Positions 53,281 through 63,299 of a stretch of 64,000 bases of DNA are shown one piece after another; the first letter of the stretch is position 1; every line of letters starts with the position of its first letter. The DNA comes from Agromyces italicus DSM 16388 (GTDB lineage Bacteria > Actinomycetota > Actinomycetes > Actinomycetales > Microbacteriaceae). A program made the translations under genes and the position numbers. The notes beneath the pieces are model-generated. The model saw nothing but the letters and a program-made list of their open reading frames with translations. It ran no database searches and had not been told where the DNA came from. Where the stretch lies: assembly GCF_000421545.1 (NCBI RefSeq), contig NZ_ATXF01000004.1, positions 186,001 through 250,000 on the forward strand. Reading direction: 5' to 3'.

Positions 53281-55260
53281 GTGGCTGACGGCTTCGAGCT
53301 CTTCACCGACCGTTCCGTTGTCGCGATGCGCGTCAACGGCGAGCTCAAGGACCTCGCGACGACGGTGACCGACGCCGATGTCGTCGAGCCGGTCACGATC
53401 GACTCGCACGACGGGCTGAACATCCTCCGTCACTCGGCGGCGCACGTGCTCGCTCAGGCCGTGCAGTCGATCAACCCCGAGGCGAAGCTCGGCATCGGCC
53501 CGCCGGTGACCGACGGCTTCTACTACGACTTCGACGTCGCGGCGCCGTTCACCCCCGACGACCTCAAGGCGCTCGACAAAGAGATGGCACGCATCATCCG
53601 TGCCGGCCAGCGCTTCATGCGCCGCGTCGTCACCGACGACGAGGCCCGCGCCGAGCTCGCGAGCGAACCGTACAAGCTCGAACTCATCGGGCTCAAAGGC
53701 TCGGCCTCGGCGGGCGACGACAATGAGAGCGTCGAGGTCGGCGCCGGCGAACTCACGATCTACGACAATGTCGACCCGAAGACCGGCGAGACGGTCTGGA
53801 AGGACCTCTGTCGCGGCCCGCACCTGCCGAACACCCGCATGATCGGCAACGGCTGGTCGCTCACCCGCATCGCCGCCGCATACTGGCGCGGGTCCGAGAA
53901 GAACCCGCAGCTCCAGCGCATCTACGGCACCGCGTGGCCCACGAAAGACGAGCTGCGTGCGTACCAGCACCGCCTCGAGGAAGCGGCGAAGCGCGATCAC
54001 CGCAAGCTCGGTCGCGACCTCGACCTGTTCAGCTTCCCCGAGGAGATCGGCTCGGGCCTCTCGGTCTGGCACCCGCGCGGCGGGGTCGTCCGCATGGAGA
54101 TGGAGCAGCACGCCCGTCGCCGTCACATCGAGGGCGGCTACACCTACGTGTACACGCCGCACATCTCGAAGGAAGACCTCTTCCTCACCTCGAATCACCT
54201 CATCACCTACAAGGACGGCATGTTCCCGCCCATCGTCATGGACGAGGAGCGCGACGCCGACGGCAACATCACCAAGCAGGGCCAGGACTACTACCTGAAG
54301 CCCATGAACTGCCCGATGCACATCCTCATCTACAAGGAGCGCGGACGCAGCTACCGCGACCTGCCGATGCGGCTCGCCGAGAACGGCACCGTGTACCGCA
54401 ACGAGCTCTCGGGCGCGCTGCACGGCCTCACGCGCGTGCGCGGCTTCACCCAGGACGACTCGCATCTCTTCGTCACCCCCGAGCAACTCGAGGAGGAGGC
54501 GACGAAGGTCATCGACTTCGTCATCTCGATGCTGCGCGACTTCGGCCTCGACGACTTCGAGCTCGAGCTCTCGATGCGCGACGACGAGAAGGAGAAGTGG
54601 ATCGGCTCGGACGAGTTCTGGGAGTACTCGACGAACGCGTTGCGCAACGTCGCCCGCGCGAGCGGGTTGAAGCTCACCGAGATGCCCGGAGAGGCGGCCT
54701 TCTACGGCCCGAAGATCGACCTGAAAACCCGAGATGCGATCGGCCGCACCTGGCAGCTGTCGACCGTGCAGGTCGATCCGAACCTGCCCGAACGGTTCGA
54801 CCTCGAGTTCACCGACCGCGACGGACAGAAGAAGCGTCCGATCATGATCCACCGGGCACTCTTCGGATCGATCGAGCGGTTCTTCGCGATCCTCCTCGAG
54901 CACTACGCGGGCGCGTTCCCGGTGTGGCTCGCACCGGTGCAGGTCGTCGGCATCCCCGTGGCCGACGAGTACTCGCCGTACCTCGGCGCGATCATCGAGC
55001 AGCTGAAGGGCTTCGGCGTGCGCGCCGACCTCGACGTGAGCGACGACCGCATGCAGAAGAAGATCCGCACGCACACCACGCAGAAGGTGCCGCTCCAGCT
55101 CATCGCGGGCGAGAACGATCGTTCGGCCGAGACGGTGAGCTTCCGCTTCCGCGACGGCACTCAAGAGAACGGTGTGCCGATCAACGCGGCGATCGAGAAG
55201 GTGCGCGGCGCGATCGCCGAGCGCCTGCAGGTGAACACGAGGGACGACCTGTTCGCATGA
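53281..55260 (+). CDS. thrS: Threonyl-tRNA synthetase
   Basis: Charges tRNA-Thr. 659 residues: a TGS-like N-domain, an editing domain with [11 protein letters not shown] (about 55-65) and a second zinc-type motif, then the class II core with [14 protein letters not shown] [10 protein letters not shown] (zinc Cys), motif 2 [19 protein letters not shown] with QDDSHLF, and motif 3 [16 protein letters not shown]. The anticodon domain is C-terminal. GTG at 53281 has AAGGAG 8 nt upstream; the frame is open to 53134. The HIT gene overlaps the stop by 4 bp. Confidence 0.96.
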   Translation: MADGFELFTDRSVVAMRVNGELKDLATTVTDADVVEPVTIDSHDGLNILRHSAAHVLAQAVQSINPEAKLGIGPPVTDGFYYDFDVAAPFTPDDLKALDKEMARIIRAGQRFMRRVVTDDEARAELASEPYKLELIGLKGSASAGDDNESVEVGAGELTIYDNVDPKTGETVWKDLCRGPHLPNTRMIGNGWSLTRIAAAYWRGSEKNPQLQRIYGTAWPTKDELRAYQHRLEEAAKRDHRKLGRDLDLFSFPEEIGSGLSVWHPRGGVVRMEMEQHARRRHIEGGYTYVYTPHISKEDLFLTSNHLITYKDGMFPPIVMDEERDADGNITKQGQDYYLKPMNCPMHILIYKERGRSYRDLPMRLAENGTVYRNELSGALHGLTRVRGFTQDDSHLFVTPEQLEEEATKVIDFVISMLRDFGLDDFELELSMRDDEKEKWIGSDEFWEYSTNALRNVARASGLKLTEMPGEAAFYGPKIDLKTRDAIGRTWQLSTVQVDPNLPERFDLEFTDRDGQKKRPIMIHRALFGSIERFFAILLEHYAGAFPVWLAPVQVVGIPVADEYSPYLGAIIEQLKGFGVRADLDVSDDRMQKKIRTHTTQKVPLQLIAGENDRSAETVSFRFRDGTQENGVPINAAIEKVRGAIAERLQVNTRDDLFA

Positions 55261-55838
55261 CCGGTGACGGGGCGAGCTACGGGTCCGGCGAGTTCGAGGG
55301 TGTTCCGACGGATGCCTCGGCCGATCTCGCGGGCGTGCCCGACGCGTTCCAGCGGCTCTGGACCCCGCATCGACTCGTCTACATCCAGCACGGCCAGCAG
55401 CCCGACGAGCACTCGTGCCCGTTCTGCCGCGCCCCCGAGATGAGCGACGAGCAGTCGCTCATCGTGGCGCGCGGCGAGCACGCCTACGTCCTGCTGAACC
55501 TGTATCCGTACAACAGCGGGCACCTGCTGGTCTGCCCGTACCGCCACATCGCGACCTACGACGAGGCGAGCCCTGAAGAGGTCGCCGAGATCGGGCTGCT
55601 CACCCAGATCGCGATGCGGGTCGTGAAGGAGGTCTCGCACTGCGACGGCTTCAACATCGGCATGAACCAGGGACGGATCGCGGGCGCCGGCATCGCCGAG
55701 CACCTGCATCAGCACATCGTGCCGCGGTGGGCGCTCGACTCGAACTTCTTCCCGATCATCGCCGGCACGAAGGCGCTGCCTCGGCTGCTCGGCGAGGTGC
55801 GTCAGGAGATCGCCGAGGCCTGGCCGAAGGCCGAGTAG
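55257..55838 (+). CDS. HIT-family protein
   Basis: 193 residues with the histidine triad HLHQHIVPR and the substrate loop [21 protein letters not shown] zinc motif (HSCPFCRAP) is near residue 60. Actinobacterial members of this group are AP4A-type phosphorylases or hydrolases; exact activity is uncertain. ATG overlaps the thrS stop (ATGA), so the two are coupled, a link seen across actinobacteria. Confidence 0.92.
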   Translation: MTGDGASYGSGEFEGVPTDASADLAGVPDAFQRLWTPHRLVYIQHGQQPDEHSCPFCRAPEMSDEQSLIVARGEHAYVLLNLYPYNSGHLLVCPYRHIATYDEASPEEVAEIGLLTQIAMRVVKEVSHCDGFNIGMNQGRIAGAGIAEHLHQHIVPRWALDSNFFPIIAGTKALPRLLGEVRQEIAEAWPKAE

Positions 55839-55849
55839 CGCCGAAGTCG

Positions 55850-55914
55850 GGCGAGTAGCGCGGAGCGCGTATCGAGACCACGGAAATGGTCTCGATACGC
55901 TTCGCTACTCGACC
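55850..55914. repeat. Palindromic intergenic repeat (GGTCGAGTAGCG family), copy 2
   Basis: GCGAGTAGCG...GTATCGAGACCA pairs with TGGTCTCGATACGCTTCGCTACTCG. It lies between the convergent HIT and pdxY genes, matching the 3'-end position of the copy at 27-99. Confidence 0.85.
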
Positions 55915-55928
55915 GTCGGAGGTCGCGC

Positions 55929-56780
55929 TCAGCGCACCTGTCGCACCGCGAACTGCATGCGCGGGTGGGCGTAGAACTCCTGCGACTCGACGAGCTGCAG
56001 CTCGCGCTCGCCCGACTCGTGGGTGCGGGTGAGCAGGTCGAACACGCTCGAGGTCGTGCGTGCGAGGGCTTCGGCCGCGTCGCCCGTGGCACGGTAGTGC
56101 GCCGTGAAGAGGGCGGCGGTGACATCCCCCGAGCCGTTCGCCTTCATCGGCAGGCGCGGGGTCTGCACGATCCAGGCGCCGTGCTCGTCGACGGCGAGCA
56201 TCTCGATCGTGCCCTCCTCGCGCTCGGGGCGCTCGACGCTCGTCACGAGCACCGTGCTCGGGCCGCCGGTGCGGGCGAGATCGACCGAGGCGAGCGTCGA
56301 CTCGAGCGTGTCGGGTTCGGTTCCCGTCAGATAGCCGAGCTCGAACTGGTTCGGCGTGATGAGGTCGGCTGCGGGCACCACTCGCTCGCGCAGCAGCACG
56401 GGGATGGCGGGGGCCACGAAGCATCCGGACTTCGCGTTGCCCATGACGGGGTCGCACGCGTAGATCGCGGTGGGATTCGCGGACTTGACCTTCGCGACGG
56501 CCTCGAGGATGACGTCGGCGATGCCCTCGCCGCCCTGGTAGCCCGAGAGCACGACGTCGATCTCGCCGAGCACTCCGCGGTCCTCGATGCCGGCGATCAC
56601 CTCGCGCACGTCGTCGGGGGCGATGTGCGGTCCGCGCCATGCGCCGTAGCCGGTGTGGTTCGAGAAGTTGACCGTGTACACGGGCAGCACCTCGACGCCG
56701 ATGCGCTGAAGGGGGAAGACGGCGGCGGAGTTGCCGACGTGGCCGTACGCCACCGCCGACTGGATCGAGAGAATCTTCAC
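55929..56780 (-). CDS. pdxY: Pyridoxal kinase
   Basis: Phosphorylates pyridoxal in B6 salvage. 283 residues with SIQSAVAYGHVGNSAAVFPLQ (substrate loop), YTVNFSNHTGYGAWRG, DPVMGNAKSG, and the ribokinase-family anion hole KANGSGDVTAALF. GTG overlaps the pdxR stop (GTGA), so regulator and kinase are co-expressed. Confidence 0.94.
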   Translation of the reverse strand: MKILSIQSAVAYGHVGNSAAVFPLQRIGVEVLPVYTVNFSNHTGYGAWRGPHIAPDDVREVIAGIEDRGVLGEIDVVLSGYQGGEGIADVILEAVAKVKSANPTAIYACDPVMGNAKSGCFVAPAIPVLLRERVVPAADLITPNQFELGYLTGTEPDTLESTLASVDLARTGGPSTVLVTSVERPEREEGTIEMLAVDEHGAWIVQTPRLPMKANGSGDVTAALFTAHYRATGDAAEALARTTSSVFDLLTRTHESGERELQLVESQEFYAHPRMQFAVRQVR

Positions 56781-58156
56781 CGATCGATCATCGCACTTCG
56801 CTCGCGCGCGGCGCGCACCGCGCGCACCGAGGCGCCGAGGTCGGCGACCAATCGCCGCTGCTCGGCGTCGTCGAGTTCGTGCACGGTGAGCCGCAGGCGC
56901 TCGGATGCCCCGTGGTCGCCCAGTGCGAACTCGTCACCCGGTCGAACGAGCCATCCGCGTCGCATGAGCTGTTCGGAGACCGCGCGCGCCGGCGCCTCGA
57001 GGGGGACCCAGACGTTGAGCCCGTCGCCGGGAGCGGTGGGCAGCCCCTCGGCGGTGAGCAATGCTGCGAACGCGGCGTTGCGGGTCGCGTAGTGCTCACC
57101 CGCGGCGCGAATGCCGGCCGCCACTTCCGGGTCGGTCGCGAGGGCGTGGACGAGCCGTTGCAGCAGGTGGCTCACCCAGGTCGTGCCGGGCGTGAGTCGC
57201 ATCGCGAGGCGGTCGGCGGTCTCGGGGTCGGAGGCGGTGACGGCGAGGCACATGTCGGGCCCGAGGAATTTCGAGACCGAGCGCACGAGCGCCCACCGTC
57301 GGTGTTCGGCGCCGATGAGCGAGTGGTGCGGCTGCCGCGAGAGGAGCGAGTAGTGGTCGTCCTCGATGACGAGCACATAGGGATGCTCCGCGAGCACCGC
57401 TCGCAGCGCGGCCGCCCGGCCGGCGGTGAGACTCGCGCCGGTCGGGTTCTGCGCCCGCGGGGTGCAGATGACGGCGCGCACCCCCTGCGCGAGGGCGGCG
57501 CGGAGCCCCGCGACGGTCATGCCCTCCTCGTCGACGGGCACGGGAACCGGGCGGTAGCCGGCGACGCGCACCGTGTGGATGCTCGTGAGGAAGCACGGGT
57601 CCTCGAGGGCGACGGCGTCGTCGCGGGTGAGGGCCTGCGCGAGCAGTCGCTCGACGGCGTCGGCCGCTCCGCTCGTCACCGTGAGGCGCAGGGGAGTGCC
57701 CTCGGGCAGGTCGGCGCTCATCCACGCGCGCGCGGAGCGTTCGAGGTCGGGGTCGATGACGGGTTCGCCGTAGAGGACGGGGCGGCGCGCGATGCTCGCC
57801 AGGACGCCCGACGGATCGGGGATGAACGAGGCGTCGGGGTTTCCGGTGCCGAGGTCGCGCAACGCCGTGTCGGCGGCGAATCCCTCCTGCGCGACCGCCG
57901 CGGTGCCCGCGACACGGGTGCCACCGCGGCCGAGGGTGACGACGATTCCGGCGTTCGTGAGCAGCCGATATGCCGAGACGGCGGTGTTGCGGTTGACGCC
58001 CAGCTGTTCGGCCAGCGCGCGGACGGGCGGGAGCGCGTCGCCCTGGCGCAGCGCGCCGCGCTCGATGAGCGTGCGCAGGCTCTCGGCGATCTCGGCCGCC
58101 GAGCGGCCCTCGATGTCGATGATCTCGGCACCGTCCTTCCTCGTGTCTTCGACCAT
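56777..58156 (-). CDS. pdxR: MocR-type PLP-binding transcriptional regulator (PdxR-like)
   Basis: 459 residues: GntR winged helix at about 15-80 (LPPVRALAEQLGVNRNTAVSAYRLLTNAG) fused to an aminotransferase fold. The PLP Lys lies in SVSKFLGPD and the Asn-Pro-Thr-Gly site in QNPTGASL. Such proteins sense PLP and activate pdxST. It diverges from pdxS, with a palindromic operator between. ATG at 58156; the frame upstream is open but overlaps the operator. Confidence 0.92.
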   Translation of the reverse strand: MVEDTRKDGAEIIDIEGRSAAEIAESLRTLIERGALRQGDALPPVRALAEQLGVNRNTAVSAYRLLTNAGIVVTLGRGGTRVAGTAAVAQEGFAADTALRDLGTGNPDASFIPDPSGVLASIARRPVLYGEPVIDPDLERSARAWMSADLPEGTPLRLTVTSGAADAVERLLAQALTRDDAVALEDPCFLTSIHTVRVAGYRPVPVPVDEEGMTVAGLRAALAQGVRAVICTPRAQNPTGASLTAGRAAALRAVLAEHPYVLVIEDDHYSLLSRQPHHSLIGAEHRRWALVRSVSKFLGPDMCLAVTASDPETADRLAMRLTPGTTWVSHLLQRLVHALATDPEVAAGIRAAGEHYATRNAAFAALLTAEGLPTAPGDGLNVWVPLEAPARAVSEQLMRRGWLVRPGDEFALGDHGASERLRLTVHELDDAEQRRLVADLGASVRAVRAARERSAMIDR

Positions 58157-58172
58157 GCTATCTTTTGGCCTA

Positions 58173-58193
58173 GGACAAACATCTCTATTGTCC
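58173..58193. promoter_or_regulatory. Probable PdxR operator
   Basis: GGACAA-N9-TTGTCC is an inverted repeat centred in the 80-bp divergent region between pdxR and pdxS. Position and symmetry fit the binding site of a dimeric MocR regulator. Confidence 0.65.
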
Positions 58194-58236
58194 GGATCGT
58201 TGCGCAACGTCCCAGCGCCCTCCGAGAGGATTCCTT

Positions 58237-59127
58237 GTGACCGTACCCGAGACGGGCTCGAGCCGCGTGAAGCGCGGCCTGGCCGAGATGCTGAAGGGCG
58301 GCGTCATCATGGACGTCGTCACGCCCGAACAGGCCCGCATCGCCGAGGACGCCGGCGCCGTCGCCGTGATGGCGCTCGAGCGGGTTCCCGCCGACATCCG
58401 CTCGCAGGGCGGCGTCGCCCGCATGAGCGACCCCGACCTCATCGACGCGATCATCGCCGAGGTGTCGATCCCCGTCATGGCGAAGGCGCGCATCGGCCAC
58501 TTCGTCGAGGCGCAGGTGCTGCAGGCGCTCGACGTCGACTACATCGACGAGTCCGAGGTGCTCTCGCCGGCCGACTACGTCAACCACATCGACAAGTGGT
58601 CGTTCAACACCCCCTTCGTCTGCGGCGCGACGAACCTGGGCGAGGCGCTCCGGCGCATCAACGAGGGTGCGGCGATGATCCGTTCGAAGGGCGAGGCCGG
58701 CACCGGCGACGTCTCCGAGGCGACGAAGCACATCCGCAAGATCTCCTCCGAGATCAACCAGCTGAAGTCGATGACCCGCGACGAGCTCTACGTCGCCGCG
58801 AAAGAGCTGCAGGCCCCCTACGAGCTCGTGCTCGAGGTCGCCGAGACCGGCAAACTCCCCGTCGTGCTCTTCGTCGCGGGCGGCGTGGCCACCCCGGCCG
58901 ATGCCGCGATGATGATGCAGCTCGGCGCCGACGGCGTCTTCGTGGGCTCGGGCATCTTCAAGTCGGGCAACCCAGAGGCCCGCGCGGCGGCCGTCGTCAA
59001 GGCGACGACCTTCTACGACGACCCCGCGGTCATCGCCGACGTCTCGCGCGGCCTCGGCGAGGCCATGGTGGGCATCAACGTCGCCGACCTCGCGGCGCCG
59101 CACCGCCTGGCCGAGCGCGGCTGGTGA
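58237..59127 (+). CDS. pdxS: Pyridoxal 5'-phosphate synthase, synthase subunit
   Basis: Builds PLP from ribose 5-phosphate, glyceraldehyde 3-phosphate and ammonia from PdxT. 296 residues with [24 protein letters not shown], the catalytic Lys in [13 protein letters not shown], and the phosphate site [38 protein letters not shown] precedes the GTG. Confidence 0.97.
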   Translation: MTVPETGSSRVKRGLAEMLKGGVIMDVVTPEQARIAEDAGAVAVMALERVPADIRSQGGVARMSDPDLIDAIIAEVSIPVMAKARIGHFVEAQVLQALDVDYIDESEVLSPADYVNHIDKWSFNTPFVCGATNLGEALRRINEGAAMIRSKGEAGTGDVSEATKHIRKISSEINQLKSMTRDELYVAAKELQAPYELVLEVAETGKLPVVLFVAGGVATPADAAMMMQLGADGVFVGSGIFKSGNPEARAAAVVKATTFYDDPAVIADVSRGLGEAMVGINVADLAAPHRLAERGW

Positions 59128-59771
59128 CGACCACCCTCCGCGAGGAGTCCGTCGGCGCGGGGGAGCGGGCTGCGTCCGGCCCCCGCGTCGGCGTCCTCGC
59201 CCTGCAGGGCGACTTCCGCGAGCACGCCCACGTGCTCGCCGGTCTCGGCGCCGAGGTCTCGCTCGTGCGCCGGCCCACGGAGCTCGCGGCCGTCGACGGG
59301 CTCGTCATCCCGGGCGGCGAGTCGAGCGTGATCGACAAGCTCTCGCGCACCTTCGGGCTCGCCGGCCCCCTTCGGGAGGCGATCGCGGGGGGCCTGCCCG
59401 TCTACGGCACCTGCGCCGGACTGATCATGCTCGCCGACACGCTGCTCGACGCGATCGCCGGGCAGCAGTCGCTCGGCGGGCTCGACGTCGTCGTGCGCCG
59501 CAACGCCTTCGGCTCGCAGAACCAGTCGTTCGAGACCGAGCTCGACGTGCCGGCACTCGGCGTCGCGCCGGTGCGCGCCGTGTTCATCCGCGGGCCGGTC
59601 GTCGAGTCGGTGGGGCCGGATGCCACGGTGCTGGCCTCGCTCGCCGACGGGCGTGTCGTCGCCGTCGAGCAGGGGAACCTCCTCGGCACCAGCTTCCACC
59701 CCGAGATCACGGGCGAGCACCGCTTCCACGAGTACTTCCTGTCGAAGGTGCGCGCTCGCGCCCGCAGCTGA
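59124..59771 (+). CDS. pdxT: Pyridoxal 5'-phosphate synthase, glutaminase subunit
   Basis: 215 residues. Glutaminase triad: Cys in GTCAGLIML, His and Glu in [19 protein letters not shown] and [12 protein letters not shown] are family hallmarks. About 20 extra residues precede the usual start; the GTG at 59124 overlaps the pdxS stop (GTGA). Confidence 0.95.
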   Translation: MTTTLREESVGAGERAASGPRVGVLALQGDFREHAHVLAGLGAEVSLVRRPTELAAVDGLVIPGGESSVIDKLSRTFGLAGPLREAIAGGLPVYGTCAGLIMLADTLLDAIAGQQSLGGLDVVVRRNAFGSQNQSFETELDVPALGVAPVRAVFIRGPVVESVGPDATVLASLADGRVVAVEQGNLLGTSFHPEITGEHRFHEYFLSKVRARARS

Positions 59772-59866
59772 GCACTCGATACCAGAGGCGCGTCCCGCGA
59801 AATGGGGGCCTCCGCTCAGTGCGAGCACCGATTCCGCCGGCCTCCCGGTGGATCTACGGTCTCAGG

Positions 59867-60580
59867 ATGACCAAGCGACTGCCGAGCACCGGCGTCGACG
59901 GCCGAGCCGTTGACGAAGCCGGTTGCGACACCGCCGACATCCTTCTCGTGCATCGCATCTTCCGATGGGGTTTTCGCGAGATGCCCGTCCTCGTGCGGGC
60001 CGTGCCCGCCGGCGATCTCGAGCGGGCCGAGACCGTCGCCGCAGCCGTGGAGCTCATCGACAAGGCCCTGCACATCCACCACGAGGGCGAAGACCGGTTC
60101 ATCTGGGACAAGCTCGAGCGGCGCGAGCCGGGCTGCGCGCTGCACGTCGACGTCATGAAGGCGCAGCACGCGCAGGTCGCCGAACTGCTCGACGTCGCCG
60201 ACGCGCTCCTCGCCGACTGGCGTACGACGGCCGATTCCGCCGTGGGTGAACGACTCGCCGACGCCCTCGACGCGATCGGCACGACCCTCGGTGTGCATCT
60301 CGGGCGGGAGGAGGCCGACATCGTGCCGATCGTCGCTAGAGTGTTCACCCAGGCAGAATGGGACGAGATCGGCGAGCACGCCCGCGGCGCGTTCCCGAAG
60401 GAGACGATGCCCGTGCAGATGGGGCTCATGCTCGACGCGATGCCGGCCGGCGAGCGAGACCAGTGGCTGCACGAGAACCTGCCGTTGCCCATCCGGGCGC
60501 TCTGGTCGCTCCTCATGCGCCGCAAGTACACGGCATGGCAGCGGTCGCTCTTCCCGGAGGGCATGCCTGCGCTCGTCTGA
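59867..60580 (+). CDS. Hemerythrin-domain protein
   Basis: 237 residues. Iron ligands are expected in DILLVHRIFRWG, HIHHEGEDRFIW, MKAQHAQV and GVHLGREEADIVP, the four-helix hemerythrin pattern. Probably binds a di-iron centre for oxygen or NO sensing or protection. ATG at 59867 follows TACGGT by 6 nt (leaderless); a GTG at 59819 is less likely. Confidence 0.88.
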   Translation: MTKRLPSTGVDGRAVDEAGCDTADILLVHRIFRWGFREMPVLVRAVPAGDLERAETVAAAVELIDKALHIHHEGEDRFIWDKLERREPGCALHVDVMKAQHAQVAELLDVADALLADWRTTADSAVGERLADALDAIGTTLGVHLGREEADIVPIVARVFTQAEWDEIGEHARGAFPKETMPVQMGLMLDAMPAGERDQWLHENLPLPIRALWSLLMRRKYTAWQRSLFPEGMPALV

Positions 60581-60640
60581 GCGTCGGCGGTCGGGGCATC
60601 CACCTCTCGCATGTCGGCGGACCGCGCTACGCTCGCGCCC

Positions 60641-61180
60641 ATGACCGAATGGACCGCCCTGCTCCGCGGGGTCAACGTCGGCGGCGTGACGATCAGGTCC
60701 GCCGAACTCGCGGCGCTCTTCCGAGAGCTCGACTTCGACGGGGTTCGAACGGTGCTCGCGAGCGGCAACGTCGTCTTCGCGAGCGACGACGGCGCTGCGG
60801 AGGCCCCGGTGCTGAAATCGCGGGTCGAACGCGCGCTCTCCGACCGCTTCGGGTACGAGGCGTGGGTGGTGCTCGTCACTCGCGCCGAGCTCGAGCGGGC
60901 CGTCGAGGCGTTCCCGTTCGACGCCGCCGACGAGTCCCGGCAGCCGTGGGTGATCTTCGGCTCGTCGGGCGAGGTGCTCGACGAGCTCCTCGCCTCGGCC
61001 CGTGAACTCGACCTCGACGACGCGGTCGATCCGATCGCGCGCGGCGAGGGTGTCGTGTACTGGAACCCCGTGAAGGGCACGACGGTCGACACGCCGTTCG
61101 CGAAGCTACTCGCGAAAGCGCAGTACAGACCCACCACCACCAACCGCAACCTCCGCACCTTGGTCAAGGTGCTCGGGTAG
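60641..61180 (+). CDS. DUF1697 family protein
   Basis: 179 residues: [44 protein letters not shown] and the C-terminal [13 protein letters not shown] are the DUF1697 hallmarks. Function unknown. ATG at 60641 follows TACGCT by 7 nt (leaderless). Confidence 0.93.
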   Translation: MTEWTALLRGVNVGGVTIRSAELAALFRELDFDGVRTVLASGNVVFASDDGAAEAPVLKSRVERALSDRFGYEAWVVLVTRAELERAVEAFPFDAADESRQPWVIFGSSGEVLDELLASARELDLDDAVDPIARGEGVVYWNPVKGTTVDTPFAKLLAKAQYRPTTTNRNLRTLVKVLG

Positions 61181-61234
61181 CAGATCGGGCACGAGGCATC
61201 CGGCCGACACCCGAGCGCGGTCGTCGCGCTCGTC

Positions 61235-61240
61235 TAGAAT
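61235..61240 (+). promoter_or_regulatory. -10 element of the yebC-ruvCAB operon
   Basis: TAGAAT lies 46 nt before the yebC ATG. Unlike many genes here, this one has a leader with a good ribosome site. Confidence 0.55.
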
Positions 61241-61286
61241 GGGCTCTCGGCGGGCGGACCCGTCGAGAAGCGGATACAGGAGAGTC

Positions 61287-62042
61287 ATGTCCGGGCATTC
61301 CAAGTGGGCGACGACCAAGCACAAGAAGGCGATCATCGATTCGCGCCGTGCGAAGTCGTTCGCGAAGCTCATCAAGAACATCGAGGTCGCGGCCAAGCTC
61401 GGCGGCGCCGACCTGAACGGCAACCCGACCCTGTACGACGCGGTGCAGAAGGCCAAGAAGACCTCGGTTCCGAACGACAACATCGAGCGCGCGATCAAGC
61501 GCGGCGCCGGCATCGGCGGCGAGGCCGTCGAGTACCTCAGCATCACGTACGAGGCGTACGGCCCGTCGGGTGTGGCCCTCATGGTCGAGGTGCTCACCGA
61601 CAACAAGAACCGCGCCGCCGCAGAGGTCCGCACTGGGCTGAACCGCAACGGCGGCACGCTCGCCGACCCGGGGTCGGTGGCGTACAACTTCACCCGGAAG
61701 GGCGTCATCGTCGTCTCGGGCGAGGGCACGACCGAAGACGACGTCATGATGGCCGCCCTCGAGGCCGGCGCCGAAGAGATCGAACCGCACGCGCAGGGCT
61801 TCGAGGTCGTCACCGACCCGTCCGACATGGTCGAGGTTCGCAAGGCGCTGCAGGAGGCCGGGCTCGACTACGAGTCGGCCGACATCGAGTTCGTGCCGAA
61901 CCTGAAGGTCGAGATCGACGCCGAGACGGCCCGCAAGGTGTTCCGCCTCATCGATGCGCTCGAAGACTCCGACGACGTGCAGAACGTCTACAGCAACTTC
62001 GACCTCACCCCCGAGGTGCAGGCCGAGCTCGAAGCGGAGTAG
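61287..62042 (+). CDS. yebC: YebC/PmpR family protein
   Basis: 251 residues starting [21 protein letters not shown], with [29 protein letters not shown] and the C-terminal fold. Family members act as transcription regulators or help ribosomes at polyproline stretches. GGAGAGTC precedes ATG. Linked to ruvCAB as in most actinobacteria. Confidence 0.96.
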   Translation: MSGHSKWATTKHKKAIIDSRRAKSFAKLIKNIEVAAKLGGADLNGNPTLYDAVQKAKKTSVPNDNIERAIKRGAGIGGEAVEYLSITYEAYGPSGVALMVEVLTDNKNRAAAEVRTGLNRNGGTLADPGSVAYNFTRKGVIVVSGEGTTEDDVMMAALEAGAEEIEPHAQGFEVVTDPSDMVEVRKALQEAGLDYESADIEFVPNLKVEIDAETARKVFRLIDALEDSDDVQNVYSNFDLTPEVQAELEAE

Positions 62043-62052
62043 GCCGATCGCC

Positions 62053-62682
62053 GTGCGGGTGCTCGGCATCGACCCCGGGCTCACCCGCTGCGGCGTCGGC
62101 GTGGTCGACGTCTCGCCGAACCGCACGGCGAAGCTCGTCGACGTCGTCGTGCTGCGTTCGCCGGCCGACGCGCCCATCGAGCGGCGACTCGCCAGGATCG
62201 CCGACGGGCTCGAGGCGATCTTCGACGAGCACCGCCCGCAGGCGGTCGCGCTCGAGCGGGTGTTCGCCCGATCCGATGTGTCGACGATCATGGGCACGGC
62301 GCAGATCTCGGGCGTCGCAATGCTCATCGCCGCGCGCCGCGAACTGCCCGTCGCGCTGCACACGCCGTCCGAGGTGAAGGCCGCCATCACCGGGTACGGG
62401 CGCGCAGACAAGAAGCAGGTCGGGGCGATGGTCGCGCGCATCCTCGGGCTCGAGTCGGTGCCGAAACCCGCCGACGCCGCCGACGCGCTCGCGCTCGCGA
62501 TCTGCCACGCGTGGCGCACCGGTGGCGTCGCCGGCACCGCGATCCGTGAGGCGGCGGACGGCGGCGCGCCCGGCGCGACACCGTCGTCGGACGCCTCGGG
62601 CCTCACACCCGCGCAGCGGGCATGGCTCGCCGCGGAGCGCTCCGCGGCGGTGTCGGGGGCGGCCCGTAGGCTGAAGGAGTGA
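62053..62682 (+). CDS. ruvC: Holliday junction resolvase RuvC
   Basis: Cleaves Holliday junctions. 209 residues. Acidic catalytic residues lie in [15 protein letters not shown] and [17 protein letters not shown] at 62053; a GTG two codons later is the alternative. The C-terminal 35 residues are an actinobacterial Ala/Ser-rich extension. Overlaps ruvA by 4 bp. Confidence 0.95.
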   Translation: MRVLGIDPGLTRCGVGVVDVSPNRTAKLVDVVVLRSPADAPIERRLARIADGLEAIFDEHRPQAVALERVFARSDVSTIMGTAQISGVAMLIAARRELPVALHTPSEVKAAITGYGRADKKQVGAMVARILGLESVPKPADAADALALAICHAWRTGGVAGTAIREAADGGAPGATPSSDASGLTPAQRAWLAAERSAAVSGAARRLKE

Positions 62683-63299
62683 TCTCCTCCCTCCGCGGGC
62701 GCGTCCTCGCCGCAGCCGGCAGCTCCGTCGTCATCGACGTCGGCGGCGTCGGCTTCCAGGTCAACACCACCCCCGCGCTCGTCCTCGCGAGCCGTGAGGG
62801 CCACGAGCTGGCGGTGCACACCTCGCTCATCGTGCGCGAAGACTCGCTCACGGTCTTCGGCTTCGCGACCCGCGACGAGCTCGAGGTGTTCGAGTTGTTG
62901 ATCGGCGTCACCGGGGTCGGGCCGAAGTCGGCACTCGGCGTGCTCTCCTCGCTCTCACCCGAGCAGGTCGCCGAGGCGGTGCACCGCGACGACGACACCG
63001 TGTTCCGCAAGGTCAGCGGCATCGGTCCGAAGACTGCCAAGCTCATCACCGTCTCGCTCGCGGGCAAGCTCGCGCCGCCCGCGGTGCGCAGCACCGTCAC
63101 TCCCATCGCCTCGGGCGGCGTCGCCGACAGCGTGCTCGCGGCGCTCACCGGCCTCGGGTGGTCCGAGCGGGTCGCCGCCGAGGCCCTCGACGAGACGCTC
63201 GCCGGTGCCGGCGAGGTCGAGTCCGCCTCGGTGCCGACGATGCTGCGGCTGACGCTCGCCCGGCTCGGGCCCGCGCAGCAGGGCGGGAGGGTCCGGTGA
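62679..63299 (+). CDS. ruvA: Holliday junction branch-migration protein RuvA
   Basis: 206 residues: [13 protein letters not shown] fold, two helix-hairpin-helix motifs ([13 protein letters not shown] and [12 protein letters not shown]), and a C-terminal UBA-like domain ([13 protein letters not shown]) that binds RuvB. GTG overlaps the ruvC stop. Confidence 0.96.
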   Translation: MISSLRGRVLAAAGSSVVIDVGGVGFQVNTTPALVLASREGHELAVHTSLIVREDSLTVFGFATRDELEVFELLIGVTGVGPKSALGVLSSLSPEQVAEAVHRDDDTVFRKVSGIGPKTAKLITVSLAGKLAPPAVRSTVTPIASGGVADSVLAALTGLGWSERVAAEALDETLAGAGEVESASVPTMLRLTLARLGPAQQGGRVR

